NCBI GenBank assembly: GCA_949126835.1
Contig: OX421496.1
Span: 18,733,844-18,797,843, forward strand
Direction: 5' to 3'
From: Anisus vortex
Lineage: Eukaryota; Mollusca; Gastropoda; Planorbidae
Length of the DNA stretch: 64,000 bases
Positions 1 to 10,961 of the stretch are shown in pieces. The notes beneath the pieces are model-generated. The model was given only the letters and a program-made list of their open reading frames with translations. It was not told the DNA's origin and searched no databases. The translations under genes and the position numbers were made by a program. Every line of letters begins with the position of its first letter. Position 1 is the stretch's first letter.

Positions 1-281
1 GAGTGGATGGGTCACGGTGGACGAGTGGCAGCGCATTCGACTGAAAATCCGAAGGGTCTGGGTTTGAATACTGACACAGACTAAGATTTTTTCCTGGGAC
101 CTGATGGTGCCCCAGAATCTACCCAGCTCTGATGGGCACCAGACTATAGTTGGGGTAAAGTAAAGTGGCTGTGCATTGTGCTGGCCACACATCTCCTCGT
201 ATGCCGTGGACACAGAAACTGGTGAATGCTGCTTCACCAGCCCTATGATCAATTTGGACCGAAGGGTACTTTACTTTACTT
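1..281 (+). mobile_element. tRNA-derived SINE, copy 1
   Basis: A tRNA-like head with box A-like GACGAGTGGC and box B-like GGTTTGAATAC is followed by a body containing CCCAGCTCTGATGGG, a GGGGTAAAGTA block and CTATGATCAATTTGG, ending in a TACTTTACTTTACT tail. The same order and many identical blocks recur in reverse orientation at 6754-7020, which defines a family. The 5' limit is unclear because the element begins near the window edge. Confidence 0.8.
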
Positions 282-379
282 ACTAAAGGGTGTGTAGCTG
301 TAAATCTACTTAGTTGTTTAGTTTTTTGTCTGTAGTGAAAATCAAAGTGCTGTTCTTGGTTAGAGAAAACAGAAGATGT

Positions 380-765
380 AAATATTGAAAAAATGGGTGT
401 AAAAGTTATCTAACCTGTTTCTGTTATTTATGTTATTTATGATGTTAAATATTGAGAAAATGGGTGTAAAAGTTATCTAACCTGTTTCTGTTATTTATGT
501 TATTTATGATGTTAAATATTGAGAAAATGGGTGTAAAAGTTATCTAACCTGTTTCTGTTATTTATGTTATTTATGATGTTAAATATTGAGAAAATGGGTG
601 TAAAAGTTATCTAACCTGTTTCTGTTATTTATGTTATTTATGATGTTAAATATTGAGAAAATGGGTGTAAAAGTTATCGAACCTGTTTCTGTTATTTATG
701 TTATTTATGATGTTAAATATTGAGAAAATGGGTGTAAAAGTTATCGAACCTGTTTCTGTTATTGT
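380..765. repeat. 67-bp tandem repeat, about 6 copies
   Basis: The block AAAATGGGTGTAAAAGTTAT recurs every 67 bp (for example at 457, 524 and 591). Copies are nearly identical; the last two share TTATCGAACC instead of TTATCTAACC. It lies in presumed EPG5 intron. Confidence 0.9.
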
Positions 766-1110
766 AGACTGTAATATGTAGCTGAAAACATCTGCCAGGG
801 GAAACTGACCTAAAAAAGCTACAAGGTCATTTTCATGAAGATAGAGCCAAGAATTGGAGGGATCTTCATCCTGATGGTGAAATGTTTTATATGTAAATAT
901 ATCTATATAAAATTATTTTTGTAAGGTAAAATATGTAAAGTTATATATGTAAAGCTATATATGTTAAGTTAAACAAGTAAAGTTATACATGTAAAGTAAA
1001 ATAGGTAGTTTTATAATAAAGTGAAACTAACACTGATAAGTATTTTCCTTTATTTATTCTTAAATTACTTCTCTCAAAGTAAATATTTTACAAGTAACAT
1101 TACGAAAATG
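766..1110. other. Non-coding stretch, nothing recognised
   Basis: AT-rich, with short irregular repeats of ATGTAAAGTTATA near 900-1000. I see no exon here. Confidence 0.5.
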
Positions 1111-1279
1111 CAGTGCTTTTTTTAGAATGGAACGCACCGGAACAGTGTTCCGGCACCATTTTTCCATAGACTTCTCATTTCTATGTTATTTCTTTAAATG
1201 ACACGACGGACATAAATAGGAGTTCCAGTACCTTTTATAGGAGTTTTGGTACCTTTTTTTTTAAAGAAAAAAAGCACTG
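1111..1279. mobile_element. hAT-type MITE (169 bp) with 8-bp target duplication
   Basis: Ends CAGTGCTTTTTTT and AAAAAAAGCACTG form inverted repeats. The flanks are CGAAAATG (1103-1110) and CCAAAATG (1280-1287), 7/8 identical, as expected for a hAT duplication. It inserted into a 69-bp direct duplication (1280-1420). Confidence 0.75.
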
Positions 1280-1420
1280 CCAAAATGTAAGTTTAGCATG
1301 ATTAAACCAGATAACAAAATAAAGTGGTAGATTCTTATATTATAATATTACCAAAATGTAAGTTGAGCATGATTAAACCAAACAAAAAAAGAAAGTGGTA
1401 GATTCTTATGTTATATGTTA
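1280..1420. repeat. 69-bp direct duplication
   Basis: CCAAAATGTAAGTTTAGCATG at 1280 recurs almost unchanged at about 1349, followed in both by AAAGTGGTAGATTCTTAT. Two copies. Confidence 0.8.
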
Positions 1421-1481
1421 GTAAAGTGCACTTTGCTTAATACTGAATGTAAAACAACAACAACACTGTTTCTATAAATAC

Positions 1482-4400
1482 CTCCTCTCCATCAGAGTCA
1501 ACTAGTATCCATGCCCTGTCCTCCTGTGTGGCTTGTTCATTCAAGTTAATCTGCATCTGATGCATGAACTCTTCTCTTGCTCTAAAGGAATGAAATAAAG
1601 AAAGTGAGATCCTGATAGGAATCAAAATATTGTGCAAAGACAACAAGCAAAATAAAATGTTCAATACAAAGACAACAAGCAAAATAAAATGTTCAATACA
1701 AAGACAACAAGCAAAATAAAATGTTCAATACAAAGACAACAAGCAAAATAAAATGTTCAATACAAAGACAACAAGCAAAATAAAATGTTCAATACAAAGA
1801 CAACAAGCAAAATAAAATGTTCAATACAAAGACAACAAGCAAAATAAAATGTTCAATACAAAGACAACAAGCAAAATAAAATGTTCAATACAAAGACAAC
1901 AAGCAAAATAAAATGTTCAATACAAAGACAACAAGCAAAATAAAATGTTCAATACAAAGACAACAAGCAAAATAAAATGTTCAATACAAAGACAACAAGC
2001 AAAATAAAATGTTCAATACAAAGACAACAAGCAAAATAAAATGTTCAATACAAAGACAACAAGCAAAATAAAATGTTCAATACAAAGACAACAAGCAAAA
2101 TAAAATGTTCAATACAAAGACAACAAGCAAAATAAAATGTTCAATACAAAGACAACAAGCAAAATAAAATGTTCAATACAAAGACAACAAGCAAAAAAAA
2201 AATTTATTTCAATTCAAAGACAACAAGCAGAATAAAATGTTCAATACAGAGAAGAAAAGTTTAGTCTTACTTGACAGGCAGCAGCATTGTGGCTATGGCA
2301 GTGATGGCATGATTCAGTACTGGGCAATTAAGGTTGGACTGATACTGGGGAGGACTCATTTGCAGACAGGGGCATTGGACTAACTCAGAGGACCATTTTC
2401 CGACCCCAGACGGACATCGCAGAAGATGGTTCAGAATGAAGAGATGATCAGAGAAAGTTGCCACTCGTAATAGAGATGAAATCTAAAAATGAAGTCCACA
2501 AAAATATAGAAAATATCCAGAAAATGAATGTAGTAAAATTAACATGGAGTCTGTTACAAAGTGAAATATTTCTTAATCAGTTTTAAAAACTGAAATTTTG
2601 TATTACCAGTCTAACCGTCCACTGTCTTATATTGGTCACAAATTCTGTATCAAACATTGGCTTGCGATGAAATACAAAAAGAACACTAATGCAATCTTTC
2701 AGTCGCTGGGTGTCATATTGTTCACCCACAGGAGCATCTCGGCGACCTAAATTTAAGACAGGAAATGTAGCAACATTGTTTACCTTGTAAAGAATAAAAA
2801 AAATGTTTCCTTAATATTATTCTTTTAAATTTTACTAGCTCAAAGAAAAAAAAACAACTCATTTTGAACGGATGGAAAAAAATCATAACTTTTTTCTTTT
2901 TTAAATAAATTACTTCTTTAAATGTTATATTTTATTTAGAAATTGTATAAATAAATAATCAAAGTGCAACCTGGTATAGCTGCGTTTTTGGGCATGTCTC
3001 GAAACGTAGGACATGACAGATAGAGATTATGAATGTAGGACTCTACTTGAAGTCTGAAAGTAAAACAAAACATATTGTAAAACAGGTGCATAATCTAATC
3101 AGTGAAATTTAAAGACACTAAAACTAATCTTATCTTTCACATTACAGACGCTCCTTCTATAAAGAAGATTATTACGTCCTACGCTCATCCGTGGTCCGAG
3201 TCTAGTCTTGCATTTTTATTAATGTTTTAAATGATGTTAAGTTACTGGTTTTCCTGGTCTGTTAAGGCAACCCTTTCCATGCCCGAATGCCACTTGGGAA
3301 GAAAGAGTCCTTATATGCGTTTGTTCTCGCATAAGGGGCATACTCATAACTGGGGCATGTAATATATAATTTAAAGAACTGGATCATTAAATAAAACTCA
3401 ACAAACAAGACAAAAATCAAATTGACAAATTTTATTTTTACATTGTATTATTTAATACAGAGATTTGTTTTTCTGTATAACTTGCTAGCACAATTGCTAT
3501 TCAAAACTCAAAAGATAAGTACAAAGTAAAGTCAGGCTAATGTTCACCTTGATATCTGTGATGTGTATGCAAAGAGGGCCAGGTTGTCACTAATTTGCAT
3601 GCGTATGTTCTCAAGGGTCGAGCCGATCTTAGACAGTGTGTCCGGGATGAGCTCACACTGCTCAAAGCTGTGTGTTGCATATACCCGAGCCTGGTCGGCA
3701 CAAGTACCCTGAAGAGCAAAGTGCAATAATATTCATACATGCTACTAGCAAGTTTCATATTGGAACACTTGAACAAATTATGTTAAACCTTTATTCAATT
3801 CTGGCCCAAATTGAATGGTTATCAATCATCATTGCTTTGGTATCTATAATTTAATTTGTGATCATGATAACAACAACCATAAGAATTTTTTGTATTTTCT
3901 AAAACTAACTAGATTTAAAACAAATGCAATTTCCTTCATACAATTTTAAAATGGTATTTATATTTTCCTATCCGTGAACTATAGTTGTCTGCCAGTAGAG
4001 GGGACACGCAGCGACTGTAGTTGGGAAATGGTTAAACATTATTGTACAACATCATCAATATATAATATGATCAATGTCTAACATTGTTGATATATAGCAT
4101 AATCAATGTACAACATTATCAATGTATAGCATGATCAATTTATAACTTGCTCAATATAAAACAATCAATTTTCCAACCTGTACTGTGACAGATTTTGCGT
4201 GAGTTATCCAAACTTCCCTCTGTAAGGTTGTGTAACTCTTTTGCAATGTTTTGATGTCTTCCTCAACACTAATCAGTTGTCGCCTTGCTCGAAAATAGTT
4301 GGACAATATTTCATAGAATTCATGGTTTTCTTTCTTCATCTCTTTCTGTAATGGGACAAAATTGGTCAATTCTAAAGAATTCAACTTTTTAAAGGCAATT

Positions 4401-7400
4401 AATTCTAGTGTATCTATTAACTACATTTTACTGATGTGAATAATTATCTCATACACAACTAATTCACCTAATATACTAGTGTAACTCTATACAAACAAAA
4501 AGTAATAAGAGCCTTAAACAAGTGACAGGTTCATAAAGAAACTCAATAAACCAGATGCTTCACTCAAATTTGGTGACATGAATGAAAGGTAATCTAATAA
4601 ATCCAATGATTTTCTCAAGTTTGTTTATCTGAATGGTGGGTAACTTATCATACAATTTACTCAAGTTTAGTGACTTGTGTGCAGAAAATTATTAAAAACC
4701 CACCATCGATGTAATTGTAAAAATTTATATTTTTTCATCACACGGCAATGAAAATGATTGTTTCTATTGAGCTATCTGCTTGTTGTTATTTTATTTACTC
4801 ATACAAAACTCTACATGAAATGTCAGTAACAACAACTGCATGCTTTACTGAGCCTTCAATCTAAAGTGTTAAATAATGTTTTAAGACATGACAGCTCTAA
4901 AATATAAACAAGATACAAAAGTATGACGCAACCTTAGTTGTGAGACTAAAGCTACTCTTGTACATTTGTTGAGGAATTCTCTGTAGTCAAATGAGAAGAC
5001 TGGTTTTTTTTTGTATTGCCAATGGTGTTTAAAGCTTCTTAAATTTTAATTTTCTCCTTTATGACAAATGTAACTTGAGGTGGAAACATGTTATTAAAGT
5101 ACAAATATAATAAACACAAAAATAATTTTGACTATAGCAGAAAAGACTTTTTTTCAAACTATTACACTTTTTTAATTTTTAAGTTTTTGTTTTAAATGAT
5201 ATTAGGGCCTACAAAAAAAAATGTTTCAGGTAGAAAGGTTAGAGTTCACCGAATAGTGAAATAGTACAATAGTAAAGATTCTGACATCAAATGAACAAAT
5301 GAGTGAATTACCTGAGTGAATTCTTCCACAAATTTTTCATTATTAACCAGCTCTGGGTTATAATACAATGACAAAAGTTCTGAGAGAGACATTGGTCCTA
5401 AAACTGTCTTTGGTGTTTCCTTTGATTGCTCAAGCTGGTGTGTTGGATAGATAAACTGTACTGATTGGCCGCTTGATTTACTGACAGGCTGTGCGTGATA
5501 ATTTGACTGAGCTTGCTGACTTGCAGTTTTTTCTGGCTTGCTACTGGAAACATTGTCATATTTAGAATTAGCCGAAGTGCTGATAGTTGCTCTAACTTCC
5601 TCGGATGAAGTGTCTGTAATTTTTAGGTTTTGCATTCTGGCAAAAGCCTCCTGAGCAAGTAAATTTGGACTTTTCTCCTCCAATATAATGGGTGGTACAG
5701 AGGGAGGTGTTTTAATTTCCTCTTTAGCAATTTTTGGTGTGGATGGAGAAACAGTTCGAGACATGGGAGTGTTTGGATCTTCAACCACGGATGGGGATGG
5801 TAACACACTTCCTGTTCTGAGAAATGATGCTCCATTTTGTTGAGTGCAAGCAATGTCTTGTGGCAAAGTTTCTGTTTGACTTATTTCACTGTTTGATGTC
5901 TCAGGAAGTTGACTGGTTGTTGAAAATGTTAAAGGTGGTAAAGTCTGTGGTCTCTGTGGCAAACTCTGGGCTTCTGGTGGTGCAGACTCAGAAACAATAA
6001 CTTTAGATTTCAAATCTTCAGTTTGTAAGTGATCACCATGTTCCAAGCATGTTACATCTGGCATAGGAGAAACTTCCGCCAGCTCATTCTTGAGTTCACT
6101 GCTGGTGTTTTCATCTATAGTAGTCTGATCTACTAACTCATCTTGTGGACATGTGTTGTCAGGCAAGTGGACAACAGGAAGGTGTGTCTGTGTATTATCA
6201 AAGTCTACAGCTTTGTTTTCAGTTTCTTTATAGTCGGCATGTGGCTGTGTTACAGAAAGTAATTTTTGTTCAACAGGATCCTCACTAGTTATTGGTTTTA
6301 CCTTTCTTGACTGTAAAAAAAAATAGTAAACAATTTTGTATATAATTATGTTTTTACATTAAAAAATGTAAAACTTAAATCTTCAAATATGTTATTCGTG
6401 TTTATATTTTTACTTCTTTGTTAAATATATAATAAACTCTACTTACATATAAAGTTCATTGTTGTAACAATTAAAGTAAAAGTGCATTCATTATTCAACT
6501 CATTTTAAAGGTTTCTAGCTGAACTACATAGTTAGACTTGTTATTTCTCTTTTTAAACCCTTATTTTACATTGTCTTATCTTTTATGTTACAATGAGTCC
6601 GCTATTGTACCCACATTTTCTTCTCATAATTTGAAAATAACAGAAATGTTTCTTTTTAAACAACAAAGGGCACATTTTAAATATACTGTTGTACTTCAAA
6701 TTTACTTCTAATAGCATTGCTCTATTTGACTTCACCCCTCCCTTCAACTTTTTGCTTAGTAAAGTAGCCTTCGGACCAAATTGATCATAGGGTTATTGAA
6801 GAAGCGTTCACCAGTTTTTGTGGCCACGGCTTACTAGGTGAACGTGGGGCCATCACAATGCACAGCCGCCTATACTTTACCCCAACTAAGGTCAGGTACC
6901 CATCAGAGCTGGGTAAACTCAGAGACATCCTCCAGACCCCGGAAAAAATCTTAGCCCTCACCAGGATTCAAACCTGATACCATCTGTATGCCAGTCAAAC
7001 GTGCTGCCGCTCAGTATTTGGATGTTATACTTTTTCTAACAAGTTTATACTTTTTCACTACCATGGACGGGCATCAATAACAAGTTACATAATCTCCTCC
7101 TACCATTTTAGTAGGTGACACATAGCACAGATGTAGACAAATAGGAATAGTTTTAACCAATCTAGAGATTAAACCATTACAATTATTTCTTATGCAATTC
7201 TTATTTTGACTTTTTAATTAGTCTTAGTTCTTCATTAGCTTTTCTAGCCATGAGGCACACAGTCATCACATATTATTATTTCAAGCTAATCTTTTGTTTA
7301 AAAAAATGTGACCTATATATGTGAGTATATACAGTAGATTAATAACCCTTGCCAGCCTGTGGAGATTAATTATGGTTAGTTCTTTATTTTTTGAGGTGGC

Positions 7401-8620
7401 ACCAAAAATGTATCGTAGTTTTAGGTCTCCATGTACATACACTATTTTATACATCAGATAACTGAATACTGGGCATTTATATGGTTTGAGTCTAGTCTTG
7501 CAGTTTGATTAGAATTGTATATGAATTTTTAATTTTCCTGGCAACTGGCAACCCAGTTCATGCTTAGATTCTAGTAAAAAATAATGAAAAGTTTTACTGA
7601 TTTTTCTGAACACGTGAAACAAGAAAAGTCAATGTCTTTGTGAGTATTTCACAAATTTTTGTAATTATTATTTTTTATAAGTGAGCATTCTATGACTTAT
7701 ATATTTTTACTAATTAGTAATAAGTTTTTAAATCTATTTTCATGACTTGTTTCTAAATTTAGTCTTTTACCTAATCATGCTTGATTTAAATCTATAGTCA
7801 ATTGTGAACTTGTTTCTAGTCTTTACATGTTATATTTATTTGATTAGTAGTTCTAGACAATAGATATGTATTCTTATAATAAGTGATCAGTGCTCCAAAG
7901 TCAATTTCATTTTTAGTTGGATTTATTGATTTAAATTAAATATTTTCCAATTAAAGTTTAATTGTGACTTGAGTCAGTTTAGAGTGTAGATCTATAGAGT
8001 CTAGGTTAATTACATTTTAAGACTTAAGACTATTACAATATTATTACAAAAATAATATAATCATTAAATAATGAATCTGAAATGTCATAAGTCATAAATA
8101 TTCATAAATAAATGAAAATGCTTACTTTGACTTCAATTCAATTACTTCCAATACTTCCAATACAAATGACAAATAAAATAATATTTTAATTATTTAATAT
8201 TTTTTTAAATTTAGATCTAATATAAACTAATATTAATATAATATGGATGCATTTTTAAGCTCATTAAGAAATATGTAAAATATCTGTTTTAATACGCCAA
8301 CTAAATATAATAACCCTGATTTCAATTATTTAACAAAATGTATTATATTAATAATAATTATAGTAATAAAAACTTTTTTCCTGAAAAAAAAATCATAAAT
8401 CACGTTTCATAGACCAGTGCCAGTGACCCAATCAGTGAATGTTTACATTGTGAGTGTGATTTCAAAAAACTTGTGTCTATATTTCCATTTTAACATTTCT
8501 TTCATTTGACATATTTTGCTTTTCTATTTGTTAACAAATAACTGAGCTAACATTTCATTTTATGCGTTGGATAATTACTTTTATTTGCTTGCGTTGTTTT
8601 GGTCTTACTGCCTCCGCCAT
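1482..8620 (-). CDS. EPG5: EPG5, ectopic P-granules autophagy protein 5 homolog, 5' part (spliced, partial)
   Basis: EPG5 is a large metazoan Rab7 effector that tethers autophagosomes to late endosomes/lysosomes. Eight coding exons are read on the minus strand: 8579-8620, 5312-6310, 4178-4345, 3548-3708, 2971-3053, 2607-2746, 2271-2482 and 1482-1581. All have AG acceptors and GT donors and the phases join without a stop (635 codons). The start MAEAVRPK resembles the vertebrate EPG5 N-terminus and sits in a good context (AAAATGG). Residues 15-347 are a Ser/Thr/Pro/Glu-rich, probably disordered stretch. Conserved blocks follow: HEFYEIL (355-361), GTCADQ (404-409), LQVESYI (from 458), DHLFILNHLLRCP (543-555) and WILVDSDGEE (626-635). 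These match EPG5 in order, from recalled family similarity rather than a search. The family is about 2,500 residues, so roughly three quarters lies beyond the left edge. The short first exon is the least certain part. Confidence 0.9.
1635..2245. repeat. 32-bp tandem repeat, about 19 copies, in an EPG5 intron
   Basis: The unit contains ACAACAAGCAAAATAAAATG and TTCAATACAAAG and repeats every 32 bp with almost no variation until the last two degenerate copies. It fills nearly the whole intron between the exons at 1482-1581 and 2271-2482. Confidence 0.95.
3133..3350 (-). mobile_element. 5'-truncated LINE fragment (3' end), same family as 16675-18125
   Basis: Read on the minus strand it matches the last part of the LINE in OTUD5 intron 7: CTTATGCGAGAACAAA, AGTGGCATTCGGGCATGGAA, TTTAAAACATTAATAAAAATG, CTCGGACCACGGATGAGCG and the hairpin-bearing tail ending in AAGATAAGAT. 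Few differences suggest recent activity. It lies in the EPG5 intron between the exons at 2971-3053 and 3548-3708. Confidence 0.9.
4050..4165. repeat. Degenerate ~35-bp tandem repeat
   Basis: Imperfect repeats of the type AACAT-TATCAATGTATA-GCATGATCAAT recur three to four times just 3' of the EPG5 exon at 4178-4345. Confidence 0.55.
4346..5311. other. EPG5 intron 2
   Basis: AT-rich intron with no repeat family or ORF that I recognise. Confidence 0.7.
6754..7020 (-). mobile_element. tRNA-derived SINE, copy 2
   Basis: Reverse-oriented copy of the SINE at 1-281, within EPG5 intron 1. Read on the minus strand it has GGCAGCACG, box B GGTTTGAATCC, TAAGATTTTTTCC, CCCAGCTCTGATGGG, GGGGTAAAGTA, GGCTGTGCATTGTG and CCTATGATCAATTTGG, then a TACTTTAC tail. 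Divergence between copies is scattered, as expected for an old family. Confidence 0.8.
7021..8578. other. EPG5 intron 1, remainder
   Basis: Very AT-rich. Apart from the LINE remnant at 7483-7575 I see only low-complexity A/T tracts. Confidence 0.6.
7483..7575 (-). mobile_element. Decayed 3' end of the same LINE family
   Basis: On the plus strand GGTTTGAGTCTAGTCTTGCA resembles GGTCCGAGTCTAGTCTTGCA in the copy at 3133-3350, followed by a similar TTTTCCTGGC...GGCAACCC...CATGC order with indels. Old and degraded. Confidence 0.5.
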
Positions 8621-8634
8621 TTTTGATGTTTTGA

Positions 8635-8642
8635 TCATGTGA
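8635..8642 (-). promoter_or_regulatory. M-box-like E-box TCATGTGA upstream of the EPG5 start codon
   Basis: TCATGTGA lies 15 bases upstream of the EPG5 ATG. It is the M-box variant of the E-box bound by MITF/TFE factors in vertebrates. EPG5 acts in autophagy, a process these factors control, so the site is suggestive; an 8-mer can also occur by chance. Confidence 0.35.
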
Positions 8643-9085
8643 TGTATATTTATCATTTGCTAAATTTAGATCACGCTCACTTAAGTTGTACTGCACCTTA
8701 GCTTACCCAATAAATTATTGTCTACTGTCTACCCACAATTTTAAAACATGTAGTCTAGATCTATAAGCTTAAAAATAATGTAATAATGGCTTTTGTTTTC
8801 AGAAATTACTATTTTAATGAGCTAACTTTAAAGACTAAGTGAAATCTATAAACAAATAGGCCCATCATTGGCGTCATCTACTCTCGGAAAACGATTATAG
8901 TTTTGCTCTCTTGTGATTTCGCCAGCCTGTGGAGACTGGAGACCTTTGTAGTGTAGGCCTAAGCATCATGGCTATGTAGGTTTAGGCATCATGGCTATAA
9001 TATATAGTCTACTTTTTTTTCTCAACTGCCCGGTCTTTTTATGTCCATCCACATATTCTAAGGTCGACTCACTATATAGCCTAGT

Positions 9086-9290
9086 ACAAGGACCGGCAAT
9101 CTACGGCACGCGTGCCAGACTTGGCACACAAAGCGGTATTCAATGGCACGCGGAAGACCTTAAAAAACAAAGTTTTTCTACAAGTACAAGAAAGTGGGTG
9201 CCAGAGCATGATGACTTTTGTGATGTTGGCACGCTGAATAAATTAGATAACATACTTTGGCACTCTAGTATCAAAAGGTGGCCGACTCCT
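9086..9290 (+). mobile_element. Short hAT-type MITE, family shared with 63400-63600
   Basis: It contains ACGGCACGCGTGCCAGACTT and TTGGCACGCTGAATAAATTAG and ends AAAAGGTGGCCGACTCCTA. The reverse complement of 63400-63600 has the same blocks in the same order. The ends fit CAGGGGTCGGC inverted repeats with mutations. The flanking GCCTAGTA and GGCTATAGTA look like a degraded target duplication. Confidence 0.7.
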
Positions 9291-9985
9291 AGGCTATAGT
9301 ATATAGTAGGCCTATAAGTATAGTGACTGTGATGAGGAGCGCAATACCTTTGATGGCGCGTGCTGTTGTGAGAGTTTTTGAAAGTAGGAATTTAAGGTGC
9401 AGTATGTCATTCATGCGTCCGGCTGTAGATAAGGGACATAATTTTGTGATTGATGTCCTTCATCACAGGGTCGAACCAGTGGATATATTGTAGAACTGGA
9501 CTTTCAACTGGAGAGATATGATCATGCCTCTTTATCCGCGACACAAATATATTATACGTGCTGCGTGGTGTTTAAATCTGTTGGCCTACACTCTCCCAGC
9601 TAACATGATATTATAGGCCTATATATTGGTACAATATTGGCTTTTGATTGGCATACAATAGAGGCATTAAACTGTCTAAACATTGGGGCAATATTGTGCA
9701 TGTAATATCTTTTATGGCGAAATATTTGCCACTTTATTGGAACAAAATATATGGTGGAGGATGGGGGGGGGGGGGGGGGGGTCGTCTCTGCAGCAGGTTC
9801 TGGGACAAAACCCTCAGGCAACTGTTGCAGTAATCCAACCATGACTGGATTAGAGATATAGTGGATATGCCCACGGCTTACACCGATGTAAGCTTAAAAT
9901 TATGATCAACATTAGGCCTACTACATGGAATATGGCTATAGGCCTATATCTAATATATTATAGGCCTATATACCGGTATGATGAT
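9291..9985. other. EPG5-OTUD5 intergenic stretch
   Basis: No gene seen. It contains several ATAGGCCTAT motifs and a poly-G run near 9766-9782. Confidence 0.6.
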
Positions 9986-10260
9986 TGTCCGTCGCTTGCG
10001 AAGAGGACCATCCTTTGTCGTCGTCATGTATGCTTATTATGTGTGCGAAGATGGCTGGTGAGGCCTATTTTAGCCCCAAAAAGTTTGCCGCAATGGGGGG
10101 CATGGATGCAAGGCCTGCTGGCAGGCAGTACCGGGGATGACTTGTCTGGACTTTCGTAATAGTTATTTATCATTTGCGACCCTTCGCCTTTTTTCTTCAT
10201 GGGCTGCTGCTCCATTGACGGTCAGGCCTCGCCAAGAGGATCGGTCCTCTAGGCTGCCAG
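9986..10260 (-). mobile_element. Remnant of a LINE C-terminus with a C2H2-like zinc finger
   Basis: The minus frame at 10024-10215 reads CIHAPHCGKLFGAKIGLTSH and then LRTHNKH, the C-x-C...H-x3-H finger commonly found at the end of RTE-like LINE polyproteins. The following GGATGGTCCTCTTCGCAAGC is typical of their extreme 3' coding end. Only this tail remains. Confidence 0.55.
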
Positions 10261-10379
10261 TCTTTCCCAATTTTTTTGGGTCGACTACTTCGGTAGATAG
10301 CCTGTATAATTAGTGTTATTAACTAAAAGTCACTTGAAATATTTTTTTACGAAGATTTATTAAAATTTTTATTTTTTTA

Positions 10380-10393
10380 AATTAAAAAAAAAG
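10380..10393 (-). terminator. Pol III T-run terminator of tRNA-Gly
   Basis: A run of nine A on the plus strand (T on the tRNA strand) begins two bases after the discriminator base. This is the usual RNA polymerase III termination signal. Confidence 0.75.
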
Positions 10394-10394
10394 T

Positions 10395-10465
10395 TGCATC
10401 GACCGGGAATCGAACCCGGGTCACCCGCGTGGCAGGCGAGTATTCTACCACTAGACCACCGATGC
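10395..10465 (-). tRNA. tRNA-Gly (anticodon GCC)
   Basis: A 71-nt cloverleaf is read on the minus strand. The acceptor stem is GCATCGG with TCGATGC (last pair G:T), followed by discriminator A. Box A is TGGTCTAGTGG and box B is GGTTCGATTCC. The anticodon loop is CTGCCAC (GCC), closed by CTCGC/GCGGG, and the T arm is CCGGG/CCCGG. A run of T immediately 3' (minus strand) is a Pol III terminator. It is close to metazoan tRNA-Gly-GCC and carries no SINE body, so it looks like a functional gene. It lies 0.5 kb upstream of the OTUD5 start codon, on the opposite strand. Confidence 0.97.
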
Positions 10466-10961
10466 TCACATAGATGTTAGTATAAAAGTGCTAAATATAC
10501 CTAAATTAAAAAATATTTATTGTGAGGTACAGGAAGATGTTTTTTTTCTAAATGTTTTGTATTAAGAATTCATTAATAATCTGGATAATTTCAACCAGTT
10601 AAAGACTTTCGTGCCAAATAAACAATTCTTTCTCGTTTCCTTAGGACAAACGTCCTGTTAAAGTTAAAGGATGAAGAATTTGATATCCATATCATTTTGC
10701 TGCATTAGAGTGTTCGCCCTTTTGATGGCGCTGTCGATGTAAATAGAAAAATTACGTCACAGTAAAGACGCCATACGCTTGTTTTTTTTTTATAAACATT
10801 GTTATTAAATGTTACTTAAGATCAAACATTGTATGTATAATTCTCTTCATTAGTCTTCAGTTGCAACTTTTAATGTGTAGGAGTTAATGATTGTACGATC
10901 TGTAAAGTTTCGGAGGAGAGAGGCTTAGAATCGGGGCACTGGAACAAAGTGACAGTGAGAA

